Assembly (NCBI GenBank): GCA_015698045.1
Contig: BLAL01000229.1
Span: forward strand, 1,400,001 to 1,464,000
Direction: 5' to 3'
Source of the DNA: Rhizophagus clarus
Lineage: Eukaryota; Glomeromycota; Glomeromycetes; Glomerales; Glomeraceae
Length of the DNA stretch: 64,000 bases
Below are positions 1 through 11,995 of this stretch, one piece after another. Position 1 is the stretch's first letter; the number at the start of each line of letters is the position of its first letter. The position numbers and the translations under genes are program-made. The notes under the pieces were generated by a model that did no database searches, was not told where the DNA came from, and saw nothing but the letters and a program-made list of their open reading frames with translations.

Positions 1-400
1 AGATTTAATATTATTGTTCAATTTATTTTTGAATTTTTTTATATTTCAAAATTTTTTAAATTTCCGAAATGATTAATTTTTATAATAAAATTATAATAAA
101 GTTCTAAATCATTCTTCAGAGATCTGTAAATCATACTTTAAAATGTTTTTTGTAACTTTATTACGATTCCAAATCCTGATTCAAAATCTCTAACCTAAAT
201 TATTCACTCCTTAACACTATCACGCTAATTTTTTATTTAAATCCTAGTAAATTGTTTGAATATTTTAATAGTTTATTACTTAAAATACGCAAACATTCAG
301 CCACAATATACTGTATGTAGTATGTACAAAGTGCAAGTCACAATGAGAAGATAAATATGATAAAGATGCTACTGAACTTGATGAAACTAGAATAAATTTC
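1..400. other. AT-rich stretch, no gene seen
   Basis: I see no open frame, RNA gene or repeat here that I can support. Confidence 0.4.
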
Positions 401-402
401 CT

Positions 403-484
403 AAATATAAATCGGTCCAGTCCGGTCCTGGCTGAAAGACTGGTCTTTTTGGGACTGGCCAGACCGGACTAGTTCAACCCTAGG
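403..484. repeat. Fragment of a TIR element with GGTCC-type subterminal repeats
   Basis: The stretch carries several copies, in both orientations, of a short GC-rich word (AGTCCGGTC and its complement) and ends in a terminus that reads TAGGGTTGAAC inward from the right. This is the structure of the small TIR elements seen elsewhere in the window, but only one end is visible. I infer a truncated nonautonomous element. It lies directly against the 5' end of a broken Sel1-kinase copy. Confidence 0.35.
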
Positions 485-485
485 A

Positions 486-1863
486 AGAAAATAGACAAGG
501 ATCTGCATAAAACCTTTTACTGGTATCAGAAAGCAGCAGAAAGTGGTGATGCTGATGCAATGAAAATAATTAATTATTATTACAATGGGGAAGGAACAGA
601 AAGGAATCTTGGAAAGCCTTTTACTGGTATCAAAAAGCACCAGAAAATAATAAAATAGGGTTTAAAAATAAATTTTGCAATGGTTGCAAACAACCATATG
701 TTAATTATCAATGGTGCCAACAATGTAAATTCTAACAATTATAACAAGATTTCTCAAAGTGAACTAGTAAGAATAAATTTATTGATAAATTTATTCAAGA
801 TGCAATATTAAGTACTAAAAATAATTATGAAGTTTTAGAATAGATACCTTATAATAAATTTTCAAATATTAAATATCATGATAAAGGAGGATTTAATGAA
901 ATCAATAAAGCTATTTGAAGATTAGATGGCCCATTGATAGTTGGAATTTTAATATGAACGACAATGGAATAGATGGACCTTTTAAAAAGATTGTGATGTT
1001 GTTCTTAAAACACTTAATAATTCATTAGAAATTAATGACCAATTTTTGAATGAGGTATAGTATTTATATTTAATGACAATTTTTTTTTGCATTAAAATTT
1101 AATTTTTTTTTATAATTCATATACTAGTGGAAACACCATTATAGTTGTCAGAAAAATTCATTTTCAATTCTTTGGAATTATTCAAGATCCATATATTTTA
1201 AATTATATAATAGTAATTAGTTATGCGAAAATAGGAAATTTGATGTTTATCCGATATGATTAAATTTAAATGGCAAGAAAAATTATAATTATTAAAAAAA
1301 TTATATTAGGACTTAAAGTAATCCATGAATCAAATTTAATTCATAGTGATCTTTATTATGATAATATTATAATGTCAGTTAATTATAATGAATTATTTAT
1401 TATTGACCTGGGAATATGTAAACCTATAAGTGATGATTTACAAGCTTCCGATAAAAAGATAACGAAAATTATGGAGTGGTACCATATATGGCTCCTTAAC
1501 TGTTAAGTATCAAGAAAAAAAACCTTATACATCAGCAAGTGACATTTACAGTTTTTGATGATAATGTGGAATTTACATCAGGTACTCCTCCATTTAATCA
1601 TATAGCACATGATCATAATCTTATCTATGATATTTGTAAAAATGAACGTCCTGAAATTATAAAAATACTCCAGAATGTTACGTAAATTTGATGAAAAGAT
1701 GTTGGGAATTATAAGTTTGAAGTACTTGACATGTTGGAATTTGTAAAGGCTAACAATATTTTAGCACAAAAACAAGCTAATATTTCCACTCCTGTACAAT
1801 CTCAAACATATTATACAAGTCGCAAACTTATTGAAATTTTTGAGTGTTTGAATTGTATGATAT
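486..1863 (+). pseudogene. Broken Sel1-repeat/protein kinase gene
   Basis: A decayed relative of the intact gene at 15774-19557 in the same domain order. Positions 486-640 encode two Sel1 repeats (TFYWYQKAAESG type). Positions 680-1060 encode the C-x2-C / WCQQC motif and the start of the kinase domain (KGGFNEINKA), and 1130-1863 encode the rest of the kinase (LIHSDLYYDNI for the catalytic loop, IDLGICKP for the DFG region, then the TSGTPP helix). The frame is broken by several in-frame stops (about 733, 766, 841, 918) and indels near 1490-1560 and 1670-1720, and the intron acceptor TACTAG is still recognisable at about 1130. It cannot encode a working kinase. The N-terminal Sel1 array is much shorter than in the intact copy, either by deletion or because the duplication was partial. 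Confidence 0.8.
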
Positions 1864-3121
1864 AATTAAAAATTATTAGTATTATCTAACCATGTATTTT
1901 TACAAATTTTATAATAAAGTATAACTATTAAGATATTTTTTATATACATTCAGGTTTTTTTTTTCTATTTGCAATTTATCTAGAAATTTAAGTATAAAAT
2001 TTACATCAATTAACTAGTATTATTTTTGAATTGATATCAGATATTATTATGATTATTATTTCTTGTAAAAATTATAATAAGAATTAAAATTTATTTATTA
2101 AAGTTCAATTATATTATAAATACTAGTCTTTAAAATAACTTCTATTTCCTTTCTAGTTTTCAATTCAAAGTTCTATTTGATTGCACTCTTCTATAAGAAC
2201 TTTAAATCATATAATTACGATAAATAAATAAAATAAAACAGAATAGAATAAAAGATGAAAAATATTGTAAAAAAAGGCAGCTAATCAATATTTCGGGACA
2301 GCCAATCAAATAATTAGAATAATATGATGATGATTTAAATCCAGTTATGTATTATTATAAACTTTAAATATTTATAACTAAATGAATACAAATAAGTGTA
2401 TAAAAAAATGTACTAATTACTTTACAAATAAAAACCTTATAGTTAAAATTGGTATTTGAATAATAATTTAACATTTTCATTTAATTATTACTTACAGTGC
2501 GAAACCACAATAATAAGAACTTTAGAAAATCTTAAATGAATCTAAACTAACGATTGGAATAAAAAATTTTTATCAAAAAAAAAAATTGTAAATTATGTAA
2601 TCATCACGTGATAAAATGTGGACCAATCAGAATTCAGAACTTAAAAATATCATGTCTTATATTTAACATTTTGATTCAAATTCTGTCATTTTCCCAGCAA
2701 TACATTTTCTATAGTAAATGTCCATATAACAACAAAGATTTATATATTTTTTTTCGAATTTTTATTAAAGGAACTGAACTTTAACTGATTTTGATTGTGA
2801 TAAAGGCGTTGAATAAACAAAAAAGAGGCAATGTTTACTTACATATACCATACCACGATTTTCCATTTGTTAATATTTTATTTTAACCTTATAGCTTTAT
2901 AAGATAAAGGAGAAAAGTTAAACCGATGATCTTTATCATCGATTTACACTTTTGCAATATTACCATTTTGTTATTAGAACTTCTTATAAGGTATCCATTC
3001 TAATGTTTTCTCTGGATTATCATGTTCCGATAACTGAATAGTACCTTGAATAAATTTATCAATAACATTATTACCACTGGTCCAATTTTTGAAGTTTTGT
3101 TGGAAGCGTTTTGCGTTACAT
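1864..3121. other. Intergenic, nothing recognised
   Basis: AT-rich sequence without a supportable gene. A vertebrate-style or fungal promoter cannot be read from it. Confidence 0.4.
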
Positions 3122-3685
3122 CCCTATAAAAAATAAGTGTCCGGATAATGTCCAGAAATTGTCCGGAAAAATTGTCTAAATAATTGTCCGGAAATTCTGG
3201 ACACTGTGTGTCCGGAAACTGTTCCGAAAACACTGCATTTCCGGGATATTAGGAATTTGTCCTGAAATTGTCCAGAAATGTATTTTCGTAAAATTTTGCC
3301 ACAAAAGATGATCAATGGATAGATGATCATCATTATTCCTTAACCCAAAATTTTTATATCATAGATATATAGTATTTTTGCCTGCTCTGCAATTTTAATT
3401 AGTACGACAGAAAAGATTTTGAATGTCAGTTTTGTGATTTTTGCATTTTTTTACAAAATTAATTTATCCTTTTTTGGAAATAGTATCCAGAATTTGTCCA
3501 AAATTTTATACCAAACAAATACTGGACGAATTCTGGACAAAGTTAGGACATGTCAAAATTTTAAGTATCAGAAGTGTGTCAGACATGTACCAAAAAAGAT
3601 GACATTTTCCGGACACATCAGATTTATTCCGGACATTTTCCAGACATTTTTGATAACATTTTCCGGACATTTATTTTTTATAGGG
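3122..3685. mobile_element. 564-bp TIR element with inverted arrays of a TGTCCGGAAAA 11-mer
   Basis: The left end reads CCCTATAAAAAATAAGTGTC inward and the right end, reverse-complemented, reads CCCTATAAAAAATAAATGTC, so the terminal inverted repeats differ by one base over at least 20. The element is flanked by CAT on both sides (3119-3121 and 3686-3688), a likely 3-bp target duplication. Just inside each TIR lie repeats of an 11-mer (consensus TGTCCGGAAAA) that point one way in the left half (3137-3290) and the opposite way in the right half (3480-3672), making a foldback structure. There is no transposase frame; the open frames across it are translations of the repeats. I read it as a nonautonomous MITE. 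The 3-bp duplication fits CACTA-like or PIF/Harbinger-like elements, but the family is not identified. Confidence 0.8.
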
Positions 3686-5654
3686 CATGATTTATTACAT
3701 TCTAATTTATTTCTTCATTAACAAATGATAGATTGATTAGTTTTTTTTTAGTAGCTGCACACCATTTTTAACACTTTCGATAAAATAATCATTAAGATTT
3801 TGAGATTTTTTCCAAACCGTAAATGAATTCAGTTTAATGGAATAACAAAAAACGATAAATGTTTACACTATTTATAGTATTTTGATAGTAGAAGAATTTA
3901 TTGAAACTTTTCAATAACAAAAATGAGTTCAAAGAAAAATGTGTTTGGCAAGAATAATATTTGTTGGAGAGCCTAATTTAAAAGAATTTTTGTTATCGAT
4001 AGAACGTAGTAATCTATTTTAACCTTATCCAAAAATGACAAGATCTTAAACTTATTTATGTATGACAAAATGATCCAATAAATATCTAAAATTAGGATTT
4101 TAAAAAACGGGACTAAGTTATTTTAAATAAGGCAAGATGGCTAAAGTAATGAGATAGGGGGGATAGGGTCGGATCGATTGTAGTCCGATCCGACCCGGTC
4201 TTAAAATGATTTTTTTACTATTTGAATAAATAATAAATTTCAGTTATTAACGCTGCAAACTTTAAAATGATTATCAAAGAATATGCCAAAAATATCGTCA
4301 GAAAGACAATGTCACATGTGTTTTGACGAATGTTGTAAACGTCTAAAGCAATAACATATTACAGTATTTATTATCTTTATCGTATTAATAATAAGCTGCG
4401 AATTTACTGTGGAATTTTAATTGGTGGTAGAATTTTTCGTTTTATGCAATTCAAATCTTGTTCTTTTTCGTTTGGGATTCCATCATAATATGGACGGAAT
4501 TGCCGCTTATATATAGTAATGGGCTTGTTAGCTTGTACAAACTTATTAATAATTTTGTCGAAGTTCGATCGAAGAAATCGGAAGTATTTTTATAATTTAA
4601 AAGATTTTCGAACAGCAACTCAAAAATTTCAGCTATAGACAACTGTATGTGCTGATACACAAATAATTTGATATAAATCGATTTTCGCTATAAAAACGGG
4701 ATTAATAGGTGAGATGGATTTAATATACAATTCATATTTAGATAGAAGGGTTTTTATATGATATTATCATGCTAGGTAAGATTTGATTAATTTGGAGGTT
4801 AAAATATCCATATCTGGGGAACAGATTAATATACGCATTTACATTGTTACACGATTTAAATTATGTTTACACTCTAATAAAGCCAAAGCCTGGAATGTCG
4901 CCGATGATTTTCTGCAGATTAGGTAAAATTAACAATACCATGTGATCGAAGGTCATTTTTTATTGCGTGGCATTCTTATGAAAACTCGGTGAAAACCCAT
5001 GTATATATATTTTAATCAATCCAAACTCGTAATTTTAATTTTATATAGTTACATATATGATTTAAGTATAGTTAATACGTACTATACATATAATTTAGGT
5101 CAATAACTTATTTAATAAATTTAATTATTTATGATTGGATTGTTCATTTTTTCCATTAATGTCTTACATGGATCAATTTCGGTTTATTTTTGTATTACTT
5201 AATATCACGTTATTTTCGCTCAATGGATGATCCAATTAGATAATGTGTATGTTTGATTATTGTTACAATGATTATAACCGATTGGTTTGAATGGTTTTTT
5301 TTTAATAGATATATTTGTATATAAAAAAAAAAATAAATGATGATTAATCATGAATTAATGAAATTCCTGAATAAGTTATTTTAAAAAAATTATGGCAAAT
5401 AATTTTCCTTTCCTGGGTTTTCTTTTTTTTTTTCATTTAAATTTTTTTTTTTTTTTTTTGTATAAATTTACAAACATATATAAATACTGTGTATATCCAT
5501 AAATATATAAAAAATCCAATTTTTAGAAATTAAAATTAATAGACTTGAACATCATTTTTGTCATACTTGTTATTCGTAACCCAACTCTCTTTATATATAT
5601 AATACAATATATATATTTATTGAAAAAAAAACAAACTCATTCTTTAAATTACAG
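3686..5654. other. Intergenic, AT-rich with long T tracts
   Basis: No gene supported. Contains the hairpin at 4166-4196 and a T-rich/AT-repeat stretch (5400-5640) that probably holds the promoter and 5' leader of the downstream gene. Confidence 0.35.
4166..4196. repeat. Perfect 11-bp inverted repeat, TAGGGTCGGATCG family
   Basis: GGGTCGGATCG at 4166-4176 is matched by CGATCCGACCC at 4186-4196 with a 9-nt loop. It is unusually GC-rich for its surroundings and is preceded by TA, so its edge reads TAGGG like other small elements in this window. It may be a remnant of a nonautonomous transposon end. Confidence 0.4.
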
Positions 5655-6047
5655 ATGAATTCTCTTGAATTATTTTTTCAAAAATTATATCAATATGAAA
5701 TGGAAAAGAAAAATAATCAAAAAACTGGCAGTAAACAAGTAGTTGAATCCCCTATACTTGATATGAACTTTGATTTCGCTGATGCACCTCCAGCGACCGC
5801 AAATGAGCGAAAAGTGAATGAAAAGGATGACAAAGAGAAAGTGAAAGAAAAACCAAAAAAATTATCTATCCGTAAAGTAAATCCTCCAAGACCGATTAAG
5901 AAGAGACCTGTTGAAGTAAGCAAAGTTGAACCACCAAAAGTATCGAAAAGGATGAAAAGGATTAGAAATAACTTGCGTATAGAAATGGTCGGTTATGAAC
6001 AAAGGCATTATGCTATTCGTTCAAATTCTAACAAACGAGGAAAATAA
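5655..6047 (+). CDS. Small basic lysine-rich protein, unknown function
   Basis: A 130-aa frame starting with MNSLELFFQKLYQYEMEKK. The first 20 residues could form an amphipathic helix. The middle (residues about 50-105) is dominated by Lys, Glu, Pro and Val and looks disordered, with basic runs (RPIKKRP, KRMKRIRNN) that could serve nuclear targeting or nucleic acid binding. The ATG directly follows ATTACAG, a good 3' splice acceptor, so there may be a 5'-UTR intron or an upstream exon. A TATA-rich stretch lies at 5590-5620. Codon use is mixed rather than simple repeat, and the gene sits 950 bp upstream of RPB4 on the same strand, in one of the few stretches without transposon debris. I do not recognise the family. 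The length and composition alone leave open that it is a chance frame. Confidence 0.5.
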   Translation: MNSLELFFQKLYQYEMEKKNNQKTGSKQVVESPILDMNFDFADAPPATANERKVNEKDDKEKVKEKPKKLSIRKVNPPRPIKKRPVEVSKVEPPKVSKRMKRIRNNLRIEMVGYEQRHYAIRSNSNKRGK

Positions 6048-6998
6048 AATAATATTTTCGTAAATTATCTGTAATTTTTGTTGTTATAAATACACAAATA
6101 CATTTACATTTTATGAAAATTTTTTTAATACTTTTTCTTGTAAGCATTTATCAGTAATTTTTGAATAAACAGATATAATATTAAGTAGTGTTAAATTATT
6201 TATTATAGCCTAATAATTTGGCAAATATGTAATTAAGATTTATAAGTGTTTTTAGTTTTATGTTTTAATGTTTAATAAATGAAACAGTTAATGTATTAGA
6301 ATACAAGTACAATAAAGTCATAGCATATGTGAAAAAATTTATCCGTAATGCTACAAGAGATCTACCAAGTCGGTTTCATATCTCTTGTGTATTGTTTGGT
6401 AAGAGATTTACTTGGTAGGCCACCCCCTTGATTTTCTTGATTTTCAATGCATGCTTTAACCTAAGGACTTTCGATGTAACATAACATACATATTTTTGTA
6501 AACAAACCTAAATTCATGAAAATCGTTGTTGAAAGTCGTTTAATTTATATATTCTAACCATAAAATAAATATGAATTTGAAATTTTCTAAACTAAATTTC
6601 GTAATATTGTGTTTTTTAATTAATAATTCGCAAATATTTCCGAATCCATTACGTTACCTATTTTCTTTTATAATTAAAATCTTATTTCGACGAAAACAAT
6701 GATCTGCAAAGGACTAGACAAATATCAAAGAGAATTATAAAATTACTTCTAACAATAATAAAGGAATGTTGGTCAATATAATGATATATATATATTAAAT
6801 TAAGTCGTTTAATAGTTACGTAATTGTTACTTATTAATTAGACTTCAGTTCATGCTTTTTCTATCAAAATAGATTAAATAGATTGACTACAAATTTTAAT
6901 GATGGAATGATGTAAGTCTAAAACAAAAAATTTTTTAAAAAATTTTTTTTTCCGCAATAACTTATTGCAATTTTTGTTCGTTTTAATTAAGTTTAAAC
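6048..6998. other. Intergenic between two genes
   Basis: No gene seen. A short imperfect hairpin (CTACCAAGT ... ACTTGGTAG) lies at about 6362-6418; it does not fit a tRNA cloverleaf. Confidence 0.35.
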
Positions 6999-7182
6999 AT
7001 GTCTTCCTTTCGAAGAGAAATTACGAGAGTTGAGAGACAACTTCCACCTGAAGAAGAGGACGCAAGTCGATTAAAATTCAACGAAGGTAAGGTTTATTTC
7101 TGATTATTTTTTGTTTTTTAAAAAAAAAAAAAATTATTATTATTACGTATCGAATATAAAAATGTATATACTGTATATATAT

Positions 7183-7214
<32 letters not shown>

Positions 7215-7909
7215 GAATTTAAAAGTGGAACCACTTCAGAATATTCTTGTTTGAGTTTATCTGAAGTCTCCATTTTGTTGGAGCAAACGAAATTGGAAAA
7301 TTCTCAAAATCATGGAGCGTGAGTACAAGAAATATAAATTTTATTTTATTATAACGTTATTTATATATATTCTAAATATTAATATAATCATTATCCTTTA
7401 TTTGTTTTATTATTATTATCATTATTATTATTTTTAAAATATAACAAACATATTAAGAATTGTTGATAGAATGTTAGATTATTGTAAAACCTTTCGAACA
7501 TTTAAAGACAGAGAAACTGTACAAGAAATTCGTAGGTAAATAAAAATTAAAACAAAAAATAATGATAATAAAATTAATCTGATTTTGTCAAATAGAACAT
7601 TGAGTAAGTACGAACTACATGAGTACGAAGTTTCGCAGTTAATTAATTTGGTTCCCGGCAGTGTTGAAGAAGCAATAACTTTTATTCCTAGGTAAACATT
7701 ATAAAAATTATCTAATAACGCCAGAACCAATCACTTTAATGATGGTTGAAATTATTAAATATTCACTATGTTATCTAAATGAATTAAATTAATGTTAAAA
7801 CATTGTATATTTATTTATTTATTATTGCAGTTTGAAATTAAAATTTTCAAGAGAGAAAATTGATGAAATTATCGAAGATGTTAACGAATTAAAGAAATAT
7901 CAAGGATAG
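6999..7909 (+). CDS. RPB4: DNA-directed RNA polymerase II subunit RPB4
   Basis: Five exons: 6999-7086, 7216-7318, 7458-7535, 7596-7691, 7831-7909, all with GT-AG introns (60-139 nt) and consistent phases, giving 147 aa. The usual length is about 135-220 aa in fungi and 142 in human. RPB4 pairs with RPB7 to form the Pol II stalk, used in initiation and in coupling transcription to mRNA export and decay. The product shows the family's order of motifs: an acidic N-terminus (QLPPEEEDA), the LSLSEVSILLE segment, then RMLDYCKTFRTFKDRETVQEIR, the conserved HEYEVSQLINLVPGSVEEA and FIPSLKLKFSREKIDEIIEDV, ending in KKYQG. The ATG is the first in frame and is preceded by a T-rich leader. No single exon is long enough to be seen as a long open frame; the gene is only visible after splicing. 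No defects seen. Confidence 0.93.
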
Positions 7910-8940
7910 AATTTTCATTTCAAAGAAAGAATCTTTTTAAATTTAATTTTAAAATTGGCTTTTGTTATGATTGATTTTTTTCTCTTTACGAAATAAAATT
8001 TGGAAATTTATATTGATTGATTAATTTGATCGATTCTTGTTACATGACATGAAGTGTCATTACGTTTCCCATTGTTATAATGAACATTTGTATAATGAAT
8101 CTATTAACATTCAAATGACAAGTCAAATATGTCATGATAGGAATTCTGGTACACAGAAAATGTTTAAATATTTTAGGAAAGGACAAGTAGGGTTTGTTAC
8201 TACTTATTGAGATTTATATTGTATGTCCAAGAATGGATACTTTTGCAATGCGGAAGAGGAGAGAATATTAAAATTATTTCGAAATTCATGACGGAAGAAA
8301 TATTTATTATATTAGAAAAGAAGGTCATCAATAAATTATAAAAATAAGACATAATATATAGCAGTATTATTAAAGGCAGTTTAGGATAAATTAAGTAATT
8401 ATTTCCATTTATTGATAACGTGAATAGTGCCATAAAACATAAATCGCATCTCGAATAAAATCAAGAAGAAAAAATATAAACGAAAGGAATTCAAAATTAT
8501 CTTCTAACATTAGAAGTTATAGAAATTGTGGAATAGGAAAAAAGACAAATAATATATAAGAAATTTAAAAATATGCAATTGGATTGGCGACGTTTTTTTA
8601 TTTAGATAAAATATTGATATTAGATGATAACTCACGCTAAATTTAATTTATCCTTGAAACATAAGTATATTGCCCAAGTTCTTAAACTCTGTTTCTCAAA
8701 AAATCATAGATATATATTTTGGTACTAAATTCTCAAAATAATTGTCGTTTGTAATATTTTTTGTTCAATTAGAACGAATATTAAACTTTTTAAATACGCA
8801 GCATATATTTATATACTGTATATATACAAGTCGCTATTTTATCTCGTATTGCTCATAAAGTCGCAATCTTCAATACCAATACTTTAAGTTTCTTCAACTT
8901 GTTGGAGATATATAAAAAGCTTTTTTATTGTTATATTATT
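7910..8940. other. Intergenic, nothing recognised
   Basis: 3' flank of RPB4 followed by AT-rich sequence with only short open frames and no recognisable domain. Confidence 0.35.
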
Positions 8941-8944
8941 ATAT

Positions 8945-9365
8945 TCAGGTCGCATGTTTGTTAGTGATTTTCCAAATATTTGTAAAATTCGTCGTTTATT
9001 GCCTTCACCTGACTTCTTATCATCATCAACATTATTTTATGAAGCCCAAAACAAATCATATTTTAATCCCTTTTCTTTGATTCCAAGTTTTCCAGCTGCA
9101 TGTATTGTTGATGGTTTTTGTTATATTTGTTGTTTGCTTATTACTCCTACATTATTATTTGAAGCAATAATACAAGCCCCAAACCAAAGCCACTAATCCA
9201 TATTTTTGACAAAAAAAAAAAAAACTTGCCCTTTTCTTTGATTCTAAGTTACATATTTTTTGTTAATGATTTTCTTAATATTTATTGTTTGTTTATTACT
9301 TTCACCTGATTTACATTTCATCATCATCATCATTATTAAATCATGCAAACACAAGACAAAGCCAT
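8945..9365. repeat. Three diverged tandem copies of a ~120-165-bp unit
   Basis: Units begin near 8945, 9068 and 9229. Copies 2 and 3 both open with CCCTTTTCTTTGATTC, and all three share a body with GCATGTTTGTTAGTGATTTT-like, TTATTACT-TTCACCTGA-like and CATCATCATC segments and end in AAGCCC/AAGCC-type sequence. The open frames overlying them look like translations of the repeat, not genes. Confidence 0.5.
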
Positions 9366-9779
9366 TATAAAAGCCACCACCGAAGCTGTCACAAAAACCA
9401 TTATCAAAGCCATCGCAAAAAGCCACACATTGTAAAGTATTTAAACAATCAACTTTTTAATCTGATCAAAATTTCTCTTCCCTCCCTTTTCCTTCCCTCC
9501 TCTTTTTTACCTGTAGATTAGATTTTTAATTAAACATAATGACATAATGTCTTACTGTCCACACATGATTGATACCAATATTAATTCATTGTAGATACAC
9601 ATAATTTAAAACTATTCCAATATTAAAGTAATTTAAAATATTAGATAATCAAATAATTTGCACAATATTTAAAAATGAATACCTCTTAAATACACTTAAT
9701 CGAATGTAAACTGATGACACTTCTATAATATAGCTAAAATAGATGGATGTCCTATTAATAATGCCTTTCCGATTCTGTA

Positions 9780-10000
9780 TCCAATCGGAAATGCTGATCT
9801 TTGATCAGAGCATATTAGAGAACAGATGAATACTTTAATCGTTCTCTCAGATACTTCTTTTATTAATAAGGAAGAAATTATAATATGTATGGAGAGAAGC
9901 AAATACAGTATCAATCTCATTCAAAAACCTAAAGAATGGGAATGTAATTTAACTAACACCAGACTTATCACGTTTCTGAGAGACAGGTCTATAATAGATT
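9780..10000 (+). pseudogene. LINE (CRE/R2-like) reverse transcriptase fragment
   Basis: The plus strand around 9865-9965 reads CMERSKYSINLIQKPKEWECN followed by NTRLITFLRD, resembling the start of LINE-type reverse transcriptase domains, where a YPIPKP-x-W segment is followed by RPITLL. The surrounding frame has stops and indels. It may belong with the fragment at 11800-11995, split by later insertions. Only a relic. Confidence 0.5.
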
Positions 10001-11160
10001 AGCTGAGATTAAGAACAGACATAAAGTTCTACTCTTTCTCTTACTAGAGATACATTAAAGTCATTAGAAGATACACACGAAAATAAAGAAATTTTATGCT
10101 GTGTAGATTGGAGAACCAAACTAATTATCCAATTTGCAGGCTTCTTATTATTTGACTTAAATTTAGAATATTTTTTTATCCATGATATAAATTAAAATAA
10201 GAACAGATATGACAATACAGCAAAATTAAATTTCTTAACAACATTTGAAATCACTTATGTATATTTATACTATAAACACGATAATCAGTAAGCGTTAACA
10301 CATTGTGCTAATAAGTTTTACGCAATTTAGTTATAAAAGATAATAGCATGCATCCTTTAATTCACAATAGCATACAATATATAATTGGACACATACAGTA
10401 AATGTCACAGTGGTTCAAATAGTAACAATTCTATATATTCATGTAATTAGAATTCTGAATACATGATAGTCAGATTAAATGATTGGCTAGTTAATATAGA
10501 TTAAAAATAATTACATATTTAATAGATATTAGTGAATCTTATATTCAGAAAAGTCACAGTAATTAAATCATTTAATATTATTATAGGACAATTTTGGACG
10601 ATTGACAAAATTGGCCAGTTCTTGGCGCAAAAATCATTCAAAATTTATAATTGTTTTTTAAATATTTTGTTTTCTTAATGGTATGTCATTTTCCATAGAA
10701 GCTGAAGGTAAGCACATACCTGTAGAAAACAAACTTGGAGAACTTACAAAACAAAAGGGTTCTACTAAAATTTTTTTTTTCTATTCATTTTTTTTATTTT
10801 CTATTTTTTTTTAAGTTTTAAAATTTATTAAACTTCAGATATTCCCATGGAACTATTGATATACTGTAATATAAAAATAATATTTTAAATATTGAAATTA
10901 GATTTAACAATATACTATCTAAAAAATACAGTGGAGCTGAAGCTTATTTTTGTAAACTTAACAAATACACGCCCAATTATATTACTAGAAATGCCTAGAT
11001 CACAACACATAAAAATAATCTATTTTATGAAATATTGCCTAATTTAATGAGAAAAGAAGTACAACCAAAAATATAAAGAAAATCATCTTTTATTAAACAT
11101 ATTAAGAATATTATTTTTTACATTATTTTTATATTAAAAACACTTGATTCATTTATTTAA
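10001..11160. other. Decayed repetitive DNA, no gene
   Basis: Lies between two retroelement relics. Short open segments occur, but I cannot assign any of them. Confidence 0.35.
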
Positions 11161-11164
11161 ATTT

Positions 11165-11470
11165 GTAGGTATTGACATCAAGGGACTATTATCTATTACA
11201 AGTTCAGGAAATAGATACATTATTGTCACTATAGCTATTACAAATATTAAGGCTGAAAATTAGAAAATTCATTATGAAGAAATAATTTTTAAGCATGGGG
11301 TACCACATGAGATTTATCAGATAGAGGGACTTTATTTGTCAATAAAATCATAGAGGAATTATGTCAGTGCTATCAAACAAATATTATCTCACATCCCTCA
11401 AACTAATGGAATGGTTGAAAGATTTATTGAACATTGGTGAATGTATTGCAAAATTAGTTCAAGACAATAA
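11165..11470 (+). pseudogene. Retroelement integrase core fragment
   Basis: Translation gives GIDIKGLLSITSSGNRYIIV, an EEIIFKHGVPHEIYQ segment, and after a deletion SHPQTNGMVERFIEH-like residues (the DNA reads TCACATCCCTCAAACTAATG). These match the order in Ty3/gypsy-type integrases: the YI-x-V beta strand after the first Asp, the F-x-x-HG-x-P motif, then H-P-Q-T-NG-x-VER with the catalytic Glu. An in-frame TAG (about 11261) and several indels show it is dead. Confidence 0.65.
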
Positions 11471-11799
11471 TAAGAAATAGGATCAATATATAGATTCAAA
11501 AGTACAGTATTCAAATACCAGAAACAAGAGAAGGTTTATTTCTCTTCAAAATTCAATTATGATTATCTAAATCATTAATGAATTTATAAATTTTTTTAGT
11601 TATAAACGTTTATTTTAATATTTGATGGACCAAGTGGTAATAATATGAGACTATAAATGGAATTATAAAATTTTATTAAATTAATCTGTAAGAATTTTAA
11701 TAATCTTAACAATATGCTATCCAATAATGATATAGGTTAATCCGCTTTTAAACCACTTAGTCATTTACAACATATTATTAAACAAGCATCTATTTAAAA

Positions 11800-11995
11800 A
11801 TTACCTTTATAATGGATAGTATTACAAGATCTAAGCAAAGCCTACGATCCAGTCAATATTTTTCTAGTTTAAAAAGGAATTCCCCATCTTTAATATTATC
11901 AATAGCTTTAAAAAAGTTAAAATAATTTATAACTACAATAGAGCTGGAATTTCATGCAGCGAATTGAAGGAAACTCATGAAATTAGAGTATTAAA
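11800..11995 (+). pseudogene. LINE reverse transcriptase fragment (motif A)
   Basis: Reads WIVLQDLSKAYDPVNI, the motif A region of the reverse transcriptase, where the Asp of KAYD is one of the metal ligands. It is preceded by an in-frame stop and followed by frameshifts (KGIPHL...). A second copy of the same motif, WIGIQDLSKVYDNVNV, lies at 61190-61440, so the family is dispersed here. Confidence 0.7.

Noticed and set aside
3000-3721. Open frames with FSGH/FPD repeats.
   Set aside because: They are translations of the 11-bp subterminal repeats of a TIR element.
6350-6425. Possible tRNA or small RNA hairpin.
   Set aside because: A 9-bp stem exists, but no cloverleaf, A/B boxes or anticodon arm could be formed.
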